A DNA stretch of 64,000 nt from Sebastes aleutianus. Its lineage: Eukaryota; Chordata; Actinopteri; Perciformes; Sebastidae. This document shows positions 23,868 through 36,241 of the stretch, piece after piece. The position numbers were made by a program, and so were the translations under genes. Location of the stretch: positions 28,117,253 through 28,181,252 of the forward strand of contig CAKAKS010000068.1 in assembly GCA_916700875.1 (NCBI GenBank), given 5' to 3'. The notes beneath the pieces were generated by a model. It was not told where the DNA came from. It saw only the letters and a list, made by a program, of their open reading frames with translations, and did not search any database. The number at the start of each line of letters is the position of its first letter. The first letter of the stretch is position 1.

Positions 23868-24307
23868 ATTTTAAATTGTGTAAACCATAATGGCATAACA
23901 GTTTTTATTACCAACTTAAAACTATTATTTTATTGAAAAACACTTACACAGGTACAAATCTAACACGTGGTATTTTTCCAATCCTGCACACAATGACTTA
24001 GAAGTTATTTCCAATTAGATCTATGTACGGTATGTTGAAGGATAAAAGCAGTTCATAACTTTCATCTTTAAAAAGATGATGTATGTAGATCCCTGTAAGG
24101 ATGAGGCTGGCTGTCTTGAAGACTGAGCCACATTGACAGTTAATTCTGTTGTCTTGCATTCTTGTAAATAATTGGCAGTGCATTAAATGCTGTTTATGTA
24201 ACCCTGTAATGAGCATTCCAGCCTTCAGTGTGAATGATGTAAGTAATTCCCTTTTATGGTGAATATTTTATTTCTTTTGTACTGTGTGACGTCTCTGCTC
24301 TGAAAGG

Positions 24308-25036
24308 CAGTGCTTGAAGTGGAAAAAAAATAATTGTCAGTACTCTCATATTCACATGTTATAGTGTGTGTCGGCCGGTATCAGCAATCTCTCGCGACTT
24401 ATTCCTGTTTAATCATTATTTCTTTAAGCATGTTATACTGTGTCAGTCATAATCAGCTGTGGTTTTATTGCTATTATTATACTTGGGCTATGCATCTTCT
24501 ATAGTAGGCTTATAATACTCCAATAATATTCCAACTGGAGCATTATAGGGTCTAGGTGGTGTGTTGTATATTTACCCATAGTGTTAATAGTAAAAGTGCT
24601 TTCCTGTGTTATTTGTAGCCTATAGGTTTTAGGAGCAGTGTTCCAGTCAGGATGCTCCTACATATTATACAGCGGGATAAAGAAATACATTTTGAATTTG
24701 GACAGCGATAAAAAGATACTTATTGATATTGGGTTTGGGGGTCCTCTCCAAGAAAATTTGAAGGTTTTTGATTTAAAACTATGCAATTTTACATCATTTT
24801 GGACCATTTTTCGGATAATGTATCATAACGTATATTTGCTCACAAATGAAAAACGTTATGAAGAACAGTTAACTAATTATTTTACAAAAAGACATGAACA
24901 TTATATTGATAAATCACAGCACCCTTGTCCTCACCCGCTGCGCCGGTGCGCAAGAAAAAGTCACGGTATGCCAAGGAGTAAAATGAAGAAGTGCCGGTAC
25001 TGCGTACCGGTGAGTACCGGCCCACTTCCAGCACTG
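24308..25036. mobile_element. 729-bp hAT-type non-autonomous element with target duplication
   Basis: The left end reads CAGTGCTTGAAGTGG and the right end CCCACTTCCAGCACTG, which are inverted. The flanking 8-mers CTGAAAGG (24300-24307) and TTGAAAGG (25037-25044) match at seven of eight positions. A 138-codon + strand frame (24638-25054) starts inside, runs past the right terminus and lacks transposase motifs, so I treat it as chance. Confidence 0.75.
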
Positions 25037-25044
25037 TTGAAAGG

Positions 25045-26220
25045 TGTTATATAAATAAAGTAACTTACTTACTTTTTATGGTAAACTTGTATAGTATCAG
25101 ATCTCACATGAGTGAGTTTCAACCTTGGTACATGGAGACATACTCGGACATTCTGTTCTGTTTCTTTTTTTCTGTTCTCCATTTCATTTTCAATCTGCAA
25201 CATTTTCTGAATTATATCGCATCCCTCAGTACAAATCTCTAAAGAAAGGGAACAAAAGGAAGAACTTACATTGTCAAGAAAAATATGAAATAAATGGGTA
25301 TCTGCACTTTGTAAGGCATCGAAAATAATTGAAGAATGCCATCTGAGTTTGAGCCCTAAACAGTTTCCTCTCCTTGGATAACAGCCTTTTATCACTGGGT
25401 AATCTTGACCTGGAGCTGCACAAATCGGCATCACAAAAGACTCAGAGCTATAACTTATTTCTGCTCCTGAAAATTATGTGAAAATCTAAAATACTGAAGG
25501 AGCAACACACAGATGTGTCCCTGTACCTGTGTGCATAGAAACAAACTGTAGGGTTGAAAATAGCAATGGTGATGATCGCCGAAACGTGAGTAGTCGTTAA
25601 GATTTTCAGTCTTGCATTTGGAAGGTAAAATAGAAACCGATGATTTGTTGGTACTCAACTGTAAAAAAAAAAATCAAATAGCTCCCAATCAAGCAAAATG
25701 TTATGGTTGCCATGGGTTCACAGAAAGCTAATTTAGAACAGAAAATTTCACCTTTGTAAAGAAGCATACACACACACAACTAAAAACAGACTCTGCAGCC
25801 ACATGGACATCGTGTTGGCCAGCCATGAGATGAAGAATTGTGTCTTCGATATGTTTCACTCCAGTGGTCTGTGATTGGGCCTCGCGTGTGGCTAGAAGTG
25901 AGTGCAGGTCACTGTCAGGGCACTGTCACTTCTGAATCATCAGAGCTCCACAGAGAGGCCAGATTCAGGTTTCTACACGATGTTAATTTGGTCCCCAGAG
26001 AGTCAGGGCCTGACTACAGTACGAGTGTGGTTGTTAACAGTTACGTCCCAGCAGGACGACTAAACTGGCCTCCTTATTAACCCAGTTAAAGTAGTGTAGA
26101 GTCTCCTTGTTCCACTTGGAGTATCTCATTTGGTAATATTGTCAAATAATAAGACAGTGTTTGAGCCATTATCTGGCAGGGGGTCAAATAGGCTCATTAG
26201 TTCTTTTCTACGGGGTCACT
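25045..26220. other. Non-coding stretch without recognised genes
   Basis: A short CA tract lies near 25768-25778. The overlapping small frames on both strands show no domain resemblance. Confidence 0.5.
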
Positions 26221-26325
26221 TAGAGATGCACCGATCCGACTTTTCCAGTCCTATTACCTATAGCGATACTCGAGCTTTGGGTATCGGCCGATACCGAGTA
26301 CCGATCCGATACCAGTGTTTAATTA
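26221..26325. mobile_element. hAT end fragment with ATCGGCCGATACCGAGTACC core
   Basis: It starts TAGAGATGCACCGATCCGAC and contains TATCGGCCGATACCGAGTAC, an exact match to the subterminal region of the hAT element at 59440-60090. The matching opposite end was not found, so this is one end of an element. Confidence 0.65.
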
Positions 26326-27349
26326 ATAAGCTGTATGTCTCACTGTGTGGAAGTGACTGAGATCATTATTTTATATATCAGACAACATTAGGCTTGACTT
26401 CAATATTGCTTTCCTAACTTTGTAAAACAAAATGTAACAAATAAAAACATAGATATAAATTTACTGAATTGTTATTTATTGGACGCTGGAAGGTTATTAT
26501 GGCGGGGCATTGTATGTTTTATAAGGGTCACAATGCGCTTAAACCCTGATAATTATTTTGTAATTACTCTTAAATTATAATATACTATTATTATTTGTGT
26601 ACAGTAAATGCCTAGATAATATTTTTTTTTATTTTGAGTTGAATTGCATCCATTGTAAATGTTTTGAAATCACATTTCTTAATCAATTTATAGCTTGTAT
26701 AATTCAGCATCATTACAGTATGTGTTGATTCATGTGGGCTTTGTGGCAAATCTCATTTCAGTCAGAATCTCACCACTGAACTGGGTCTTTTGGGCAACTT
26801 CAGTCACAGAATGTGCCTTGAAAGCAATCAAAGTGGCAGATTATGCAATCAGCCTCTGCTTTAGTAAACCAGACCCAGAGATTCACACAGGCGACAGGCG
26901 TAGAAAAATGAAATATTGTCATGTATTTACATAAATCTAATCATGTGTTTATTTTGAGTTGTATGTCACATCATTCTGTATTTAGCCCTTTGTAGAATCA
27001 CCATCAAAATGTCCTGACTTTGAACAGTCTTCCTCAACTTTCAATCCTGACGTCAAGCCATCTGGTCTTCATGAGAAATGAGAGAACCAACACGCACTCA
27101 GCGACGCAGGCTTGTAAATTCCAGTTGTGTGAGACAAGAGGCTCTTGTTTCCATCTGTTCCATCGAGGAGGGTCAATACTTCGGCTAATGATGACGGGAA
27201 AAAGATGATGAAGCACAGATAGACTGACAAGCAAGAACACTCTGTTCAGTTTCTCAAGTGCAGCTGCATGGGTGCGGTCAGCTGTAATCAAATGCTTGTG
27301 ATTACAGTGTGTTGTATTCACAGTGTGCAGGATGATACAAATTTTGCAA
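26326..27349. other. Non-coding stretch
   Basis: AT-rich (26380-26720), with no recognised gene or repeat boundary. Overlapping antisense frames at 27020-27321 are without family resemblance. Confidence 0.5.
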
Positions 27350-28007
27350 TTTTTAGGTTGTAGCAGGCTCAGTTTTAAAGCTAGAGTGAAGATATTTCAG
27401 CATCATATGAAACTAGAAAACCTAAAGATTGGTACTAACCATGTCATATAACTTGTTGAGAAGGAGGTTAAATAACGCTGCAAACTTGCGCAAAATGTTG
27501 GCGAGGAAAAACTGTCATGGTCATTTTCAAAGGGGTCCCTTGACCTCTGACCTCAAGATATGTGAATGAAAATGGGTTCTATGGGTACCCACGAGTCTCC
27601 CCTTTTCAGACATGCCCACTTTATGATAATCACATGCAGTTTGGGCAATTAGTCAAGTCAGCACACTGACAGCTGTTGTTGCCTCTTGGGCTTGAGTTTG
27701 CCATGTTATGATTTGATCATATTTTTTTTATGGTTAATGCAGTACCATTGACGGTTTCTGGACAACCTCATTTGGTTGTTTGGTGTTGTGAATTGATTTC
27801 CAATAATAAATAATTACACACATTTGCATAAAGTAGCATATTTGCCCACTCCCATGTTGATAAGAGTATTGAATACTTGACAAATCTCCCTTTAAGGTAC
27901 ATTTTGTACAGATAAAAAATGTGTGATTAATGTGTGATTAATTGCGGACATTATGGACAATCATACGATTAATCGTGATTAAATGTTTTAATCGATTGAC
28001 AGCCCTA
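27350..28007. mobile_element. hAT MITE, longer relative of 23579-23867, left end lost
   Basis: The right end AATCGATTGACAGCCCTA and the preceding GATTAATCGTGATTAAAT match the 23579-23867 element. The interior has TCATTTTCAAAGGGGTCCCT, ACCTCAAGATATGTGAATGA and GGGTACCCACGAGTCTCCCC, a text I remember as very common in perciform genomes. The left end with GGGCTGTCAA is missing; similarity starts at AGGTTGTAGCAGGCTCAG. Confidence 0.75.
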
Positions 28008-29265
28008 TTAAGTACACATGCTTGCTATAACAAAATAATGCAAAGTAAATGTTTGGTCACACAAAATAAAAGACATACAGTTTGTAGACAGAAAAATAAT
28101 GTGAAGAACAAACTTGGTCGACTGCAGTTGGCATCATAAACAGCCATAATTTGCATAAACGGAGCACTTGAACCAGCGTTTGCAATGCTGATTTATTTAT
28201 TTTAAACTTGAAGTACTTTACATCATTTTGTGGTTCAAGAGCTAAAACTTCCCTTTTTCTGAAGTTTGCACAACTGTCAGCCATACTTCAGGAAAGTTCA
28301 GCCTTGTGTAGACTTAAAAACTGTCCTGGGAGCGGCGCAGTAACTTTCACTGATATTATTTTTGGACCAGCAAGTGCCTTTGTTCTCTTGTGTTCCCTTT
28401 TCCCTTTTCTCTCCAGAATAGTTATGATGACTGTAACAAAGAGAATTAAATATGAGTGGCATGTTGGCCAAATATGAAGAGAACAAAGTGGGACAAAGGA
28501 ATGCCATACAAACCATTAATTAAATTACCGTGAAGCTTGTTTCATACTGTATTTAGTTGGAACATTTCTCTTCCTTTTTTAACCAATTTAATAATTGAGC
28601 TCCCTTTGTTAATTCAACCATGTTTACTATAGAGGGGATAAAAAGTAAAAAGAATAAAATAAAACATTTCTTCCGTACCTCACTTTGAGCATCCTTAACT
28701 GTGTCCACTCTGGGTGTTCATCAAAGTGTTCACTCTGTTTGAAAAGAAGTGGATTTGTTAACTTGTGAGGGGATTAAGTCTCTTTTGCTCCGAGTAGATT
28801 GGCAATCTGGAGAGGAAGTCAAGCTTGAGGAGAAAATAACTTGGCTTTCCAAAGTTAAGACTGTAACAGCAAATTTATAGACTGACATCCTGTATGTACT
28901 CGTTTCTTTCTCCCCAAACATCAAGCATTATTTACCATATATCCATCTATATTTATCTGCTATATCGGTCTTCGTTTCATCTTTTCTTGACTTTCTGCTC
29001 CCTCTTTTTGTCATCATTGCTCTCTTTTGTCCTAAAGTATTTTTCCCCCTCTGGGATGAGAAGGGAAGCCGAACCATTAATCAGTACTTTTTTCTCGAGT
29101 TACTGCTTGGGTTATTTGAGCCCCAAACACAATTGCTTTTGCATAGCCCTATTTTGAATATCGCCAAAGGCAAGAAATAATGATAATGGAGTTATATCAT
29201 TTTGTTTCATGCATTTTAGCTGTTTCAGCCAACCTGGAGATTCTTGTTTACTTCCATAGCATATT
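28008..29265. other. Non-coding stretch without recognised genes
   Basis: AT-rich sequence with small frames only. No repeat ends or RNA genes were identified. Confidence 0.5.
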
Positions 29266-30301
29266 AAAGAGAATAGTTTGCTATTTTGGGAAATATGCTT
29301 GTTCACTTTCTGAAAGAGACTGAGATGAAAAGATGGAGACCACTCATATCTGTATGGTAAATACCACCAGCAGCCGGTTAGATTTGGCTGGCACAAAGAC
29401 TGGAAGCAGTGGGTGAGCAGCTAGCCTGGCTCGGTCCGTCAGCAACAAAATCCACCTACCTCTAAAGCTCACCAATTACATTATATCCTGACTGTTTCAT
29501 CCGCACAAAAAGTTTGAAAACGTCAATTTGTGGAGTAACTTCCTAGAGTCTCCGCTGGTTTCCTGACAACTGAGACACAGTTTGGCACATAACCCCGGTA
29601 AAATGATGAATTGTCTTTTTTATACCTCAGTTTTTGTAGAGATTAAATAAATTAAAGGTGCAATATGAGTTCTGACCTCATGCTCCAAAAAAAATAATGG
29701 GCAGCATTTCACTATTGGGTCCATACAATCTAAATTTACAGTCGTTAATAATAATTACTAACTAACAGCAGGGCAAGAATTTGCAAAATTAAATCAAACT
29801 GCTGAAACTCTGAGAGCCGGTAAAAATAGTACAGTTTTTTTTATAACCTTCTGTGTGGCATCAGCCTAAAGTTTACGTCAGCCATCTTTGTGTTTACTCT
29901 GTCACTAATTGTAGTCTCTTGGTGGCGGCAAGGATGAAACGAAAATACTGGTCACTTTCTCGTTTCTGCCACTTTGGATTTAATCCAATAAACAAACTGG
30001 AAAGGGAGGAGTGAGCAGATGGGTATTCAGTTGGTTGCAATCTGCAACCACACCACTATATGTCACTATATCCTACTATCTCTTTAATTGTGAACTTTAG
30101 ATGTTGGTGACTAGATTTTGTTAACTTTGATCAGAGCCAGGCTAGCTCTTTTCCCCTGTTTCCAGATTGTATGCTAAACTAAGCTAAGCTAACCATGCTG
30201 GCCATAGCTACATATTTAGCATACATGAAAGTGGTATAAATGTTATCATCTCTGCCAGAGAGCAAATAAGCATATTTCCCAATATGTCAAGCTATTCTTT
30301 T
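29266..30301. mobile_element. Long-inverted-repeat MITE carrying a nested MITE
   Basis: Arms of roughly 200 bp are inverted. The left starts AAAGAGAATAGTTTGCTATT and includes TTGGGAAATATGCTTGTTCA and GCTAGCCTGGCTC. The right ends with AATAAGCATATTTCCCAATA and GCTATTCTTT, and includes GAGCCAGGCTAGCTC. The centre is interrupted by another repeat (29652-30087). A solo right arm of this family sits at 4318-4488. Confidence 0.75.
29652..30087. mobile_element. Family B MITE nested in the 29266-30301 element
   Basis: It begins TTAAAGGTGCAATATGAG and ends CCTACTATCTCTTTAA. It contains TTCAGTTGGTTGCAATCTGC, shared with the copy at 32602-32904 (TTCAGTTGGTTGCAATCTGA). It lies between the two arms of the host, which shows the order of insertion. 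Confidence 0.65.
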
Positions 30302-32601
30302 GAGGTGTTTGGATATATAAATATTTATTTTTTCTCGCTAAATTAATGATGTGCGGTTTGAGAGGAATGTTCAACACAGCTATGTTTATCTTTGTTTTGT
30401 TATTTTTCCATTCAGTATTTGAATAACTGGTGGAGGGAGGTAATTGGTGAGCCATTGGATGAAATGTTTGGAGCTAGAAAGTCTCGCTGGTGAATGCAGC
30501 GCTGATTCAGTTAAGTGTTCACTCCTTCATAATTGCAAAGTCCTTGTACTGTGCCGTGCTATGTGGGATGAAATTAGTTATTTTCAAGTGTTTCGCCAGA
30601 GCCATTATTACCAGTGAAAGCCCAATAATGTGGGACTGTTGCACATCTATCTTTGGGTTTTTATTATTAATTTCTGTCTTTTACTACGAGCAAATTCCAA
30701 CCAAACAGAGATGCTGGCAAAGTTAGACAACTCACAGCTCTGCGGAAGAAAAGCAATCAATCAGCCGGCCATCAAAAGCACAAAGCCAGCATCTAATGAA
30801 TCACTACACTGGAAGATGTCCCAGTCGCAGTGTAGCAGAGTACAAGATGCACTAATGATAGATGGCTATATTATGGGTTTTTGTTGGATTCACGGTCAGT
30901 AAATTAGTCAAAGAGTGTTTTTAATTGTAATGCAACATCAGTGATTTCAACAACAGAGCAGTGTAGAATGGCAATGTCTTATATTTCAGGTGTTGTTTTA
31001 CTGTACAGTATTTCCATATGCATCATTACTGTCCCAGTTAAACCTCTGTGGTTGTATGCCTATATCTTTTTTTTTATTTATCTCCCGACCTTGTTTTGAC
31101 TTGAGATCTTGACAGTTCCGTGTCATGCTTTTGAAAATGCTTCTCTCTTTTTGAGCAGAGTGTCATAATTTGTCTTATCTGAGGAAAGAATCTGCTTCAC
31201 AAGACTTCCCGCCTCACACCCCCTGAAAAACAAAAAAAAGACTTAAGAGGACTCTTGGCAATCAAAATGTCACTGATATAAAAATAGATCCAAAGATGTG
31301 GCTTGTTTTCAGGTCTTTTGTGACATCTCAAAGCTAATCCTTTTAGAATATCAAAGTTTATGTCTTTTGTAGCCTAACAATATCATCCTTTTTTAACAAA
31401 CCAATACTGATCATTCAAGTCTAGAACAGTTTGTTTCATGGCGTTACAATAAAGTGGAAGTCTGAGACATTCATTTTGATTTCACATGCTTTTCAGCCTA
31501 TTGCTTAAGCCCTGTCATTTTGATGAGAGACAGCCAGAGCTTTATTAAAATGGTAGAAACAGAGAACTAGGCTGAGGATGTGGTAAAAAGCACAGAATGT
31601 ACCTCTTGCCGACTTGTGATGATTTTTTTTTGTGAAACGGGACCAATATGGAACGTTGTGAATTCATGTTGGAGACTGCAGTGTCAGCCGCCATCTCAAA
31701 GCTAGATCCCTATAATGAAACACTCTCGGCTTGTTCTGAAACAAGCTAGATATTCAAAAGTTTCCATTTTGGGATCAATTATTGTACCATAAGAGAAAAT
31801 AACACAGGCTGTACAGTGTTTGATATTCTTTCTCATAACGCCTACAGAAGATTTAGCCACAAGAGGCTGGAACAGTTATTATAGAAGCAAAAATGTACCT
31901 ATGGAGCATAGTAACAGAATGTCCATTTTTGTAATAGATGATATAAACCTCATAAATTACTTGATTATATCCTAAGGGAATTTCATATTCCTTTTGAATT
32001 AAATAACTGGCTTGAAGTAGGACATTTACTATAGAATATTCATCCACAGCCCTCATTTATTTGCATTGTGCTGTTAAAGGAATCCTCTCCAGCTCTCACT
32101 GAGTGGGCTGTTTTCTGCATAATAGCGGTCCAAAATGTTCCCCATCACATTTTTAAGATCTCATTTTTCCAACTTCCAACTGTGCTGATGATGACATGCA
32201 GAATCTGAATGACTTTCAGACATTGCTGGTTTTGTTTGATCTATTCCTTTTGTCCTCAAAAAAGTTTTTTTTTGAAGAGCCGCCTATCTGTCCCTCTGTG
32301 CAACAGACAGGCAGACAGAACTGAACAATCAAGTCTGCCTTTTCAGCCAGCTTTATAATTAGTCCTCCATGAATAGGGGCGAAACATGAAATCTCTACCT
32401 CTCAGGACAGTCTCACACTTTGCACATTTGAAAACTGGCTTAATTGGGGTCAAACTCTGTTGCTATGAGATGTAAAGGAGGACATAAAGAAACACAGCAA
32501 AAACAGACATTTCCACATAAAAGCAAAGCGGTTTGCTTTGATTTTCAGACTAACTACAGTAGCAAACAAAGGGACCCCCTGAAAACACTGCTTATACTGT
32601 T
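30302..32601. other. Non-coding, repeat-poor region
   Basis: No gene is recognised. The segment 30480-30900 is balanced in composition, without simple repeats, and open on the + strand in two frames. It is a candidate conserved element, but this cannot be judged from one sequence. Confidence 0.45.
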
Positions 32602-32904
32602 TAAAAGAACAGTGTGCAGCATTTAGGGGAATGGAATGTTTTCTTTGGTGTATAATCACCTGAAAATGAGAGCCGTGTTTTCGTTACCTCAGAATGAGCC
32701 GTTCATATCTACATACAGAGCAGGTCCTCTTCATGTAGGCCAGAACGGACAAACCAAACACTGACTCTAGCTAGGATCATTCACGTTCTCACGTCGGCCA
32801 CCATAGTTCTGCAACACGCTTGGCACACGGGAGAAGTTTCAGTTGGTTGCAATCTGAAACCTCACTCCTAGATGCCGCCAAATCCTACACACTGCACCTT
32901 TAAA
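32602..32904. mobile_element. Family B MITE
   Basis: Inverted ends TTAAAAGAACAGTGTGCAGC and CTACACACTGCACCTTTAAA enclose about 300 bp. The interior has ATGAGCCGTTCATATCTACA, which recurs inverted in the copy at 46184-46667 (GATATAAACGGCTCATTC). Confidence 0.75.
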
Positions 32905-33177
32905 CAGTGTTTGATATGAACACGTCTTGGTTGTCCTTCACATTGAGTGTGTCCTATTTTAAAACGCTCCAAAGAGTATTTCAAAAAATTGGAATAAACA
33001 AACTCCATTGTTTAGAACAGTATTGTGCATATACCAATTTTTTTGTAAACTGGAGACATTATATTATGCAGCTGAAATCACACAGATAATAAGTCATATC
33101 ATTATATACTGTATGTATAAAAAGGAGAAGTGTTGTACCACTGAGAGAATAATGCTTGGGGAAAATGGTAACAGTGG

Positions 33178-33575
33178 TAAGCCTGTTCTCATTCCCAGGG
33201 CGTCAAATACCAACACTTAGTTGCAATACCGCCACACAAGACACCCTTTAGCACCTGTACGAGACACACCAGGCTTTCAAATAACTACAATTTAAACCCA
33301 TCCGCGTCAATGTTAAACATTTAGAGTAAGTGGTCGGGGAGTCTGGTGACGTATAAAGAGCAAAAAAACACACAGAGCGGGTGGAATTGTGGTGGATGGG
33401 TCCAATAAACACAGGGCTTTCAATCAGGAGACCGCTATTTGTATCCCATGTGTTAAGTGTCTTGTTTGAGTTCACAACGTTAAGCACTTGTTGACTGTAA
33501 CCGTAAAGTGATGCCGGGGGGTTTGACAAAGTGTCCGTATGTAGCGTACCAGTTAGGATGAGAACAAGTTGCAAT
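33178..33575 (+). repeat. Dispersed repeat family A, longest copy
   Basis: The left end is AAGCCTGTTCTCATTCCC and the right end AGGATGAGAACAAGTT, which are inverted at TGTTCTCAT. It contains GGCGTCAAATACCAACACTT, CCAGGCTTTCAAATAACTAC and AAACACAGGGCTTTCAATCA. The right end runs almost directly into the minisatellite at 33590. Confidence 0.7.
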
Positions 33576-33589
33576 GGCGTGGATGGCGT

Positions 33590-33990
33590 TACGTTACCAT
33601 TCCGGAATGTTAAGTTCAGATTTTAGAATGTGTTAAGTTACAATTCCGGAATGTTAAGTTCAGATTTTACAACGTGTTACGTTAAAATTCCAGAATGTTC
33701 AGTTCAGATTTTAGAACGTGTTACGTTAAAATTACGGAATGTTCAGTTCAGATTTTAGAACGCGATACGTTAAAATTCCGGAATGTTAAGTTCAGATTTT
33801 AGAACGTGTTACATTAAAATTCCGGAATGTTCAGTTTGGATTTTAGAACGTGTTACGTTAAAATTCCGGAATGTTCAGTTTGGATTTTAGAACGTGTTAC
33901 GTTACAATTCTGAAATGTTCAGTTCAGATTTTGGAAAGCGTTACGTTACAATTGCAGAATGTTCAGTTTGGATTTTAGAACGCATTACGT
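33590..33990 (+). repeat. 44-bp minisatellite, nine units
   Basis: The marker TTCAGATTTT (or TTTGGATTTT) recurs with its sixth-from-last base at 33617, 33661, 33705, 33749, 33793, 33837, 33881, 33925 and 33969, exactly 44 bp apart each time. Each unit carries a palindromic ATTCCGGAAT or a variant, then GTTCAGTT, then TTAGAACGTGTTACGTTA. Units differ by substitutions only; I see no indels. It is not a CRISPR array, because the whole unit repeats without unique spacers. Confidence 0.95.
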
Positions 33991-36233
33991 TTCCTGAATG
34001 AATCATATATTGCATGATACTGTAACATCATGCTTTAATGTGTCTTTTTTATCAAGAGTTCGTAATCCTTTATGGGGTGCATCAGCCTTTTTAGGTCCTT
34101 GTGTCTGTAATGTGAATTGTGAATGATTTAGAGTTGTTTTTGCTTCTGAATGTACTTATTGCACAATGCAGTATCATGTGAAGGGACCTAAGAGTGTGAC
34201 CATGCCTGCTGCAGTCTCAAACATAGATATTCTGTGAAAATGTGTGCAATTAGGTGACTCATGACATGTTCTGATACCTTTACTGTCAACTTTCAGGGCT
34301 TATAGGTAGAATCACAGTTGTATTAGCACAATTACTGTAATTCAGTTTAACCTTTTTTGTTTCAAACATTAAAGTCGGTGGCTTTCATTAGATGATAGGC
34401 AGTCGCTTACTGTAGTTTGGCAGCTGGCTAGGGGCAGCAGAGCACCACTTATGTATTATTAATTTTAAAGCAGTTACAGTCCATCAGCCGTACCGTCCTT
34501 CTCCTCCCACAGTGCACGAGCCCTCTGGGCACAGTGCTCAGAAGCAACGAACGCTACCCCACAGAAGCACAGCTCCGCCTTTTCTCATGTCCCCTCGATG
34601 TCGCCCTCAGTCTGTCAAAGAGCCAAGGATATAAGATGATGGTGTGTCAGATAGAGTTAACCTACACTAATGCTGAAGTCTTGCCTTCAGGAGGCTTAAT
34701 ATTTAAATATCTGGCTGCACAATTTACAACCACATGAAACAGAATGCCTGTTCTGTAAATTGTGCTAGTTTATTCAGTTTTACCGCAGTATGTGACTTGA
34801 AGACAGACCTATTTTTATTCATTTTGTTTCAACAATATGCACAAAAAGCTAACCAAAGTGAGCCTGAAGTGTCCTAAAGCAACAACTCCACTAACAATCA
34901 ATCTTTTCAGCATCAAATATCTGAAGGTATGAAAGATGGCCCTGAAAAGTTTGTAGGTTGTTCCTTCTCGGAGGACAGCAGCTGGTTGCATTCACAGTAG
35001 TAACACTGCATTGTGATCGCAAACAAAAGTGAGTATTTGATACTTACAAATGTCAATTTTCAGAGACATATTTCTCTTTTAAGAGAAAGAATCCTGTTAA
35101 GACCTTGTTGTGATGCTTGTGATGCACCTGTCAATAGAATATGTTGCATAAGTTTTCTGCCAACAAATCAGATGTTCTCATATAAAACTGATTTTTTGCA
35201 TCCAAAATTTCTTTGTCAATAGAAGTCTGAGCTCTCTGTTTGCTTGAAGTCTGGGTGACCCTGATTGAATCATGAAATATTAATTGCATCAATCTCAAAC
35301 AGAAACAGCATCAGGGGCCAGTTGTTGTCTGTGTGGGTGTGGGCGTGTAGGTGTGTAGGTGTGTATATGTGTATGTGTGTGTCCTTCAGTTTTGGATGCT
35401 AAAGCTTTTGTTTGAAACAAGGTAGAGACGTCTACTGAAAGTGCAGTGACAGTTAACTGTCATGAAAGTGCTGAAAAGACTGTAGAGAATCAATGTTACA
35501 GGGGAAACTATGTCTCTCTCAAAGTTTTTTTTTCTCATCTAAATAAAAAACATAGACAAACAAAATGCAGCAAAGGAACCGATGAGGGAAATAAACCTGT
35601 ACTTGTACAATCCACAGTTTGTAAAATGAAAACTAGAGTGATGTACAGCAGAGTCAGGATCACATTTGTACATACAGTGTAGTTACTGCAATGGCTGTGT
35701 CATCCCAACAATACTGAGCATAAAGAAATCATAGTTACAATATAAAAGTAATAAAATATTTAACAATGATTTTACTACACTATAGGCACTGTCCACAAAC
35801 ACATCCCCCTCTATTAAAAACACACTGTCATACTGCTAGCTCATTAACACTTGTTAGAGACAGACTTCACAACTCAGTACAGGCCAAATGTGTGAGGACA
35901 GTCTTGCCTCCTCTACTCCAGCAAATTTGAATTGCAACAAAACTATGATATTGTAAAGTGCTGACTGTAAGGTTAAGTTTGTGGGTGTTAGCATCCACGT
36001 CCAATGAACCATGTAAAAATCGCAGCCCTTTTTATGCATACCACCCAAGGCTGAAATGACTGAGCCCTACACTGTTCATCCAAAAAATGGATGCAAACAC
36101 CTCCAAACATCCTTAAAGCTGAACGTCAGAAATTAAACCTTATAATTATTCATCCTTTTGTGCTGGAGTAAAACCAAAATAATGAAAAACACATTACTAT
36201 CCTAATACTTGTGGATTACAGTGTGTATGATGT
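33991..36233. other. Non-coding stretch without recognised genes
   Basis: A short degenerate TG-rich tract lies near 35330-35383. The frames present are short and without domain resemblance. Confidence 0.5.
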
Positions 36234-36241
36234 CATATCAG

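Noticed and set aside
8008..28015. TTAAGTAC at 28008 and near 23036 as a target duplication of the 27350-28007 element
   Set aside because: The left occurrence is 4.3 kb away and not next to an element end; an 8-mer match over that distance is expected by chance.
33590..33990. CRISPR-like array
   Set aside because: The whole 44-bp unit repeats with no unique spacers, and the genome is eukaryotic.
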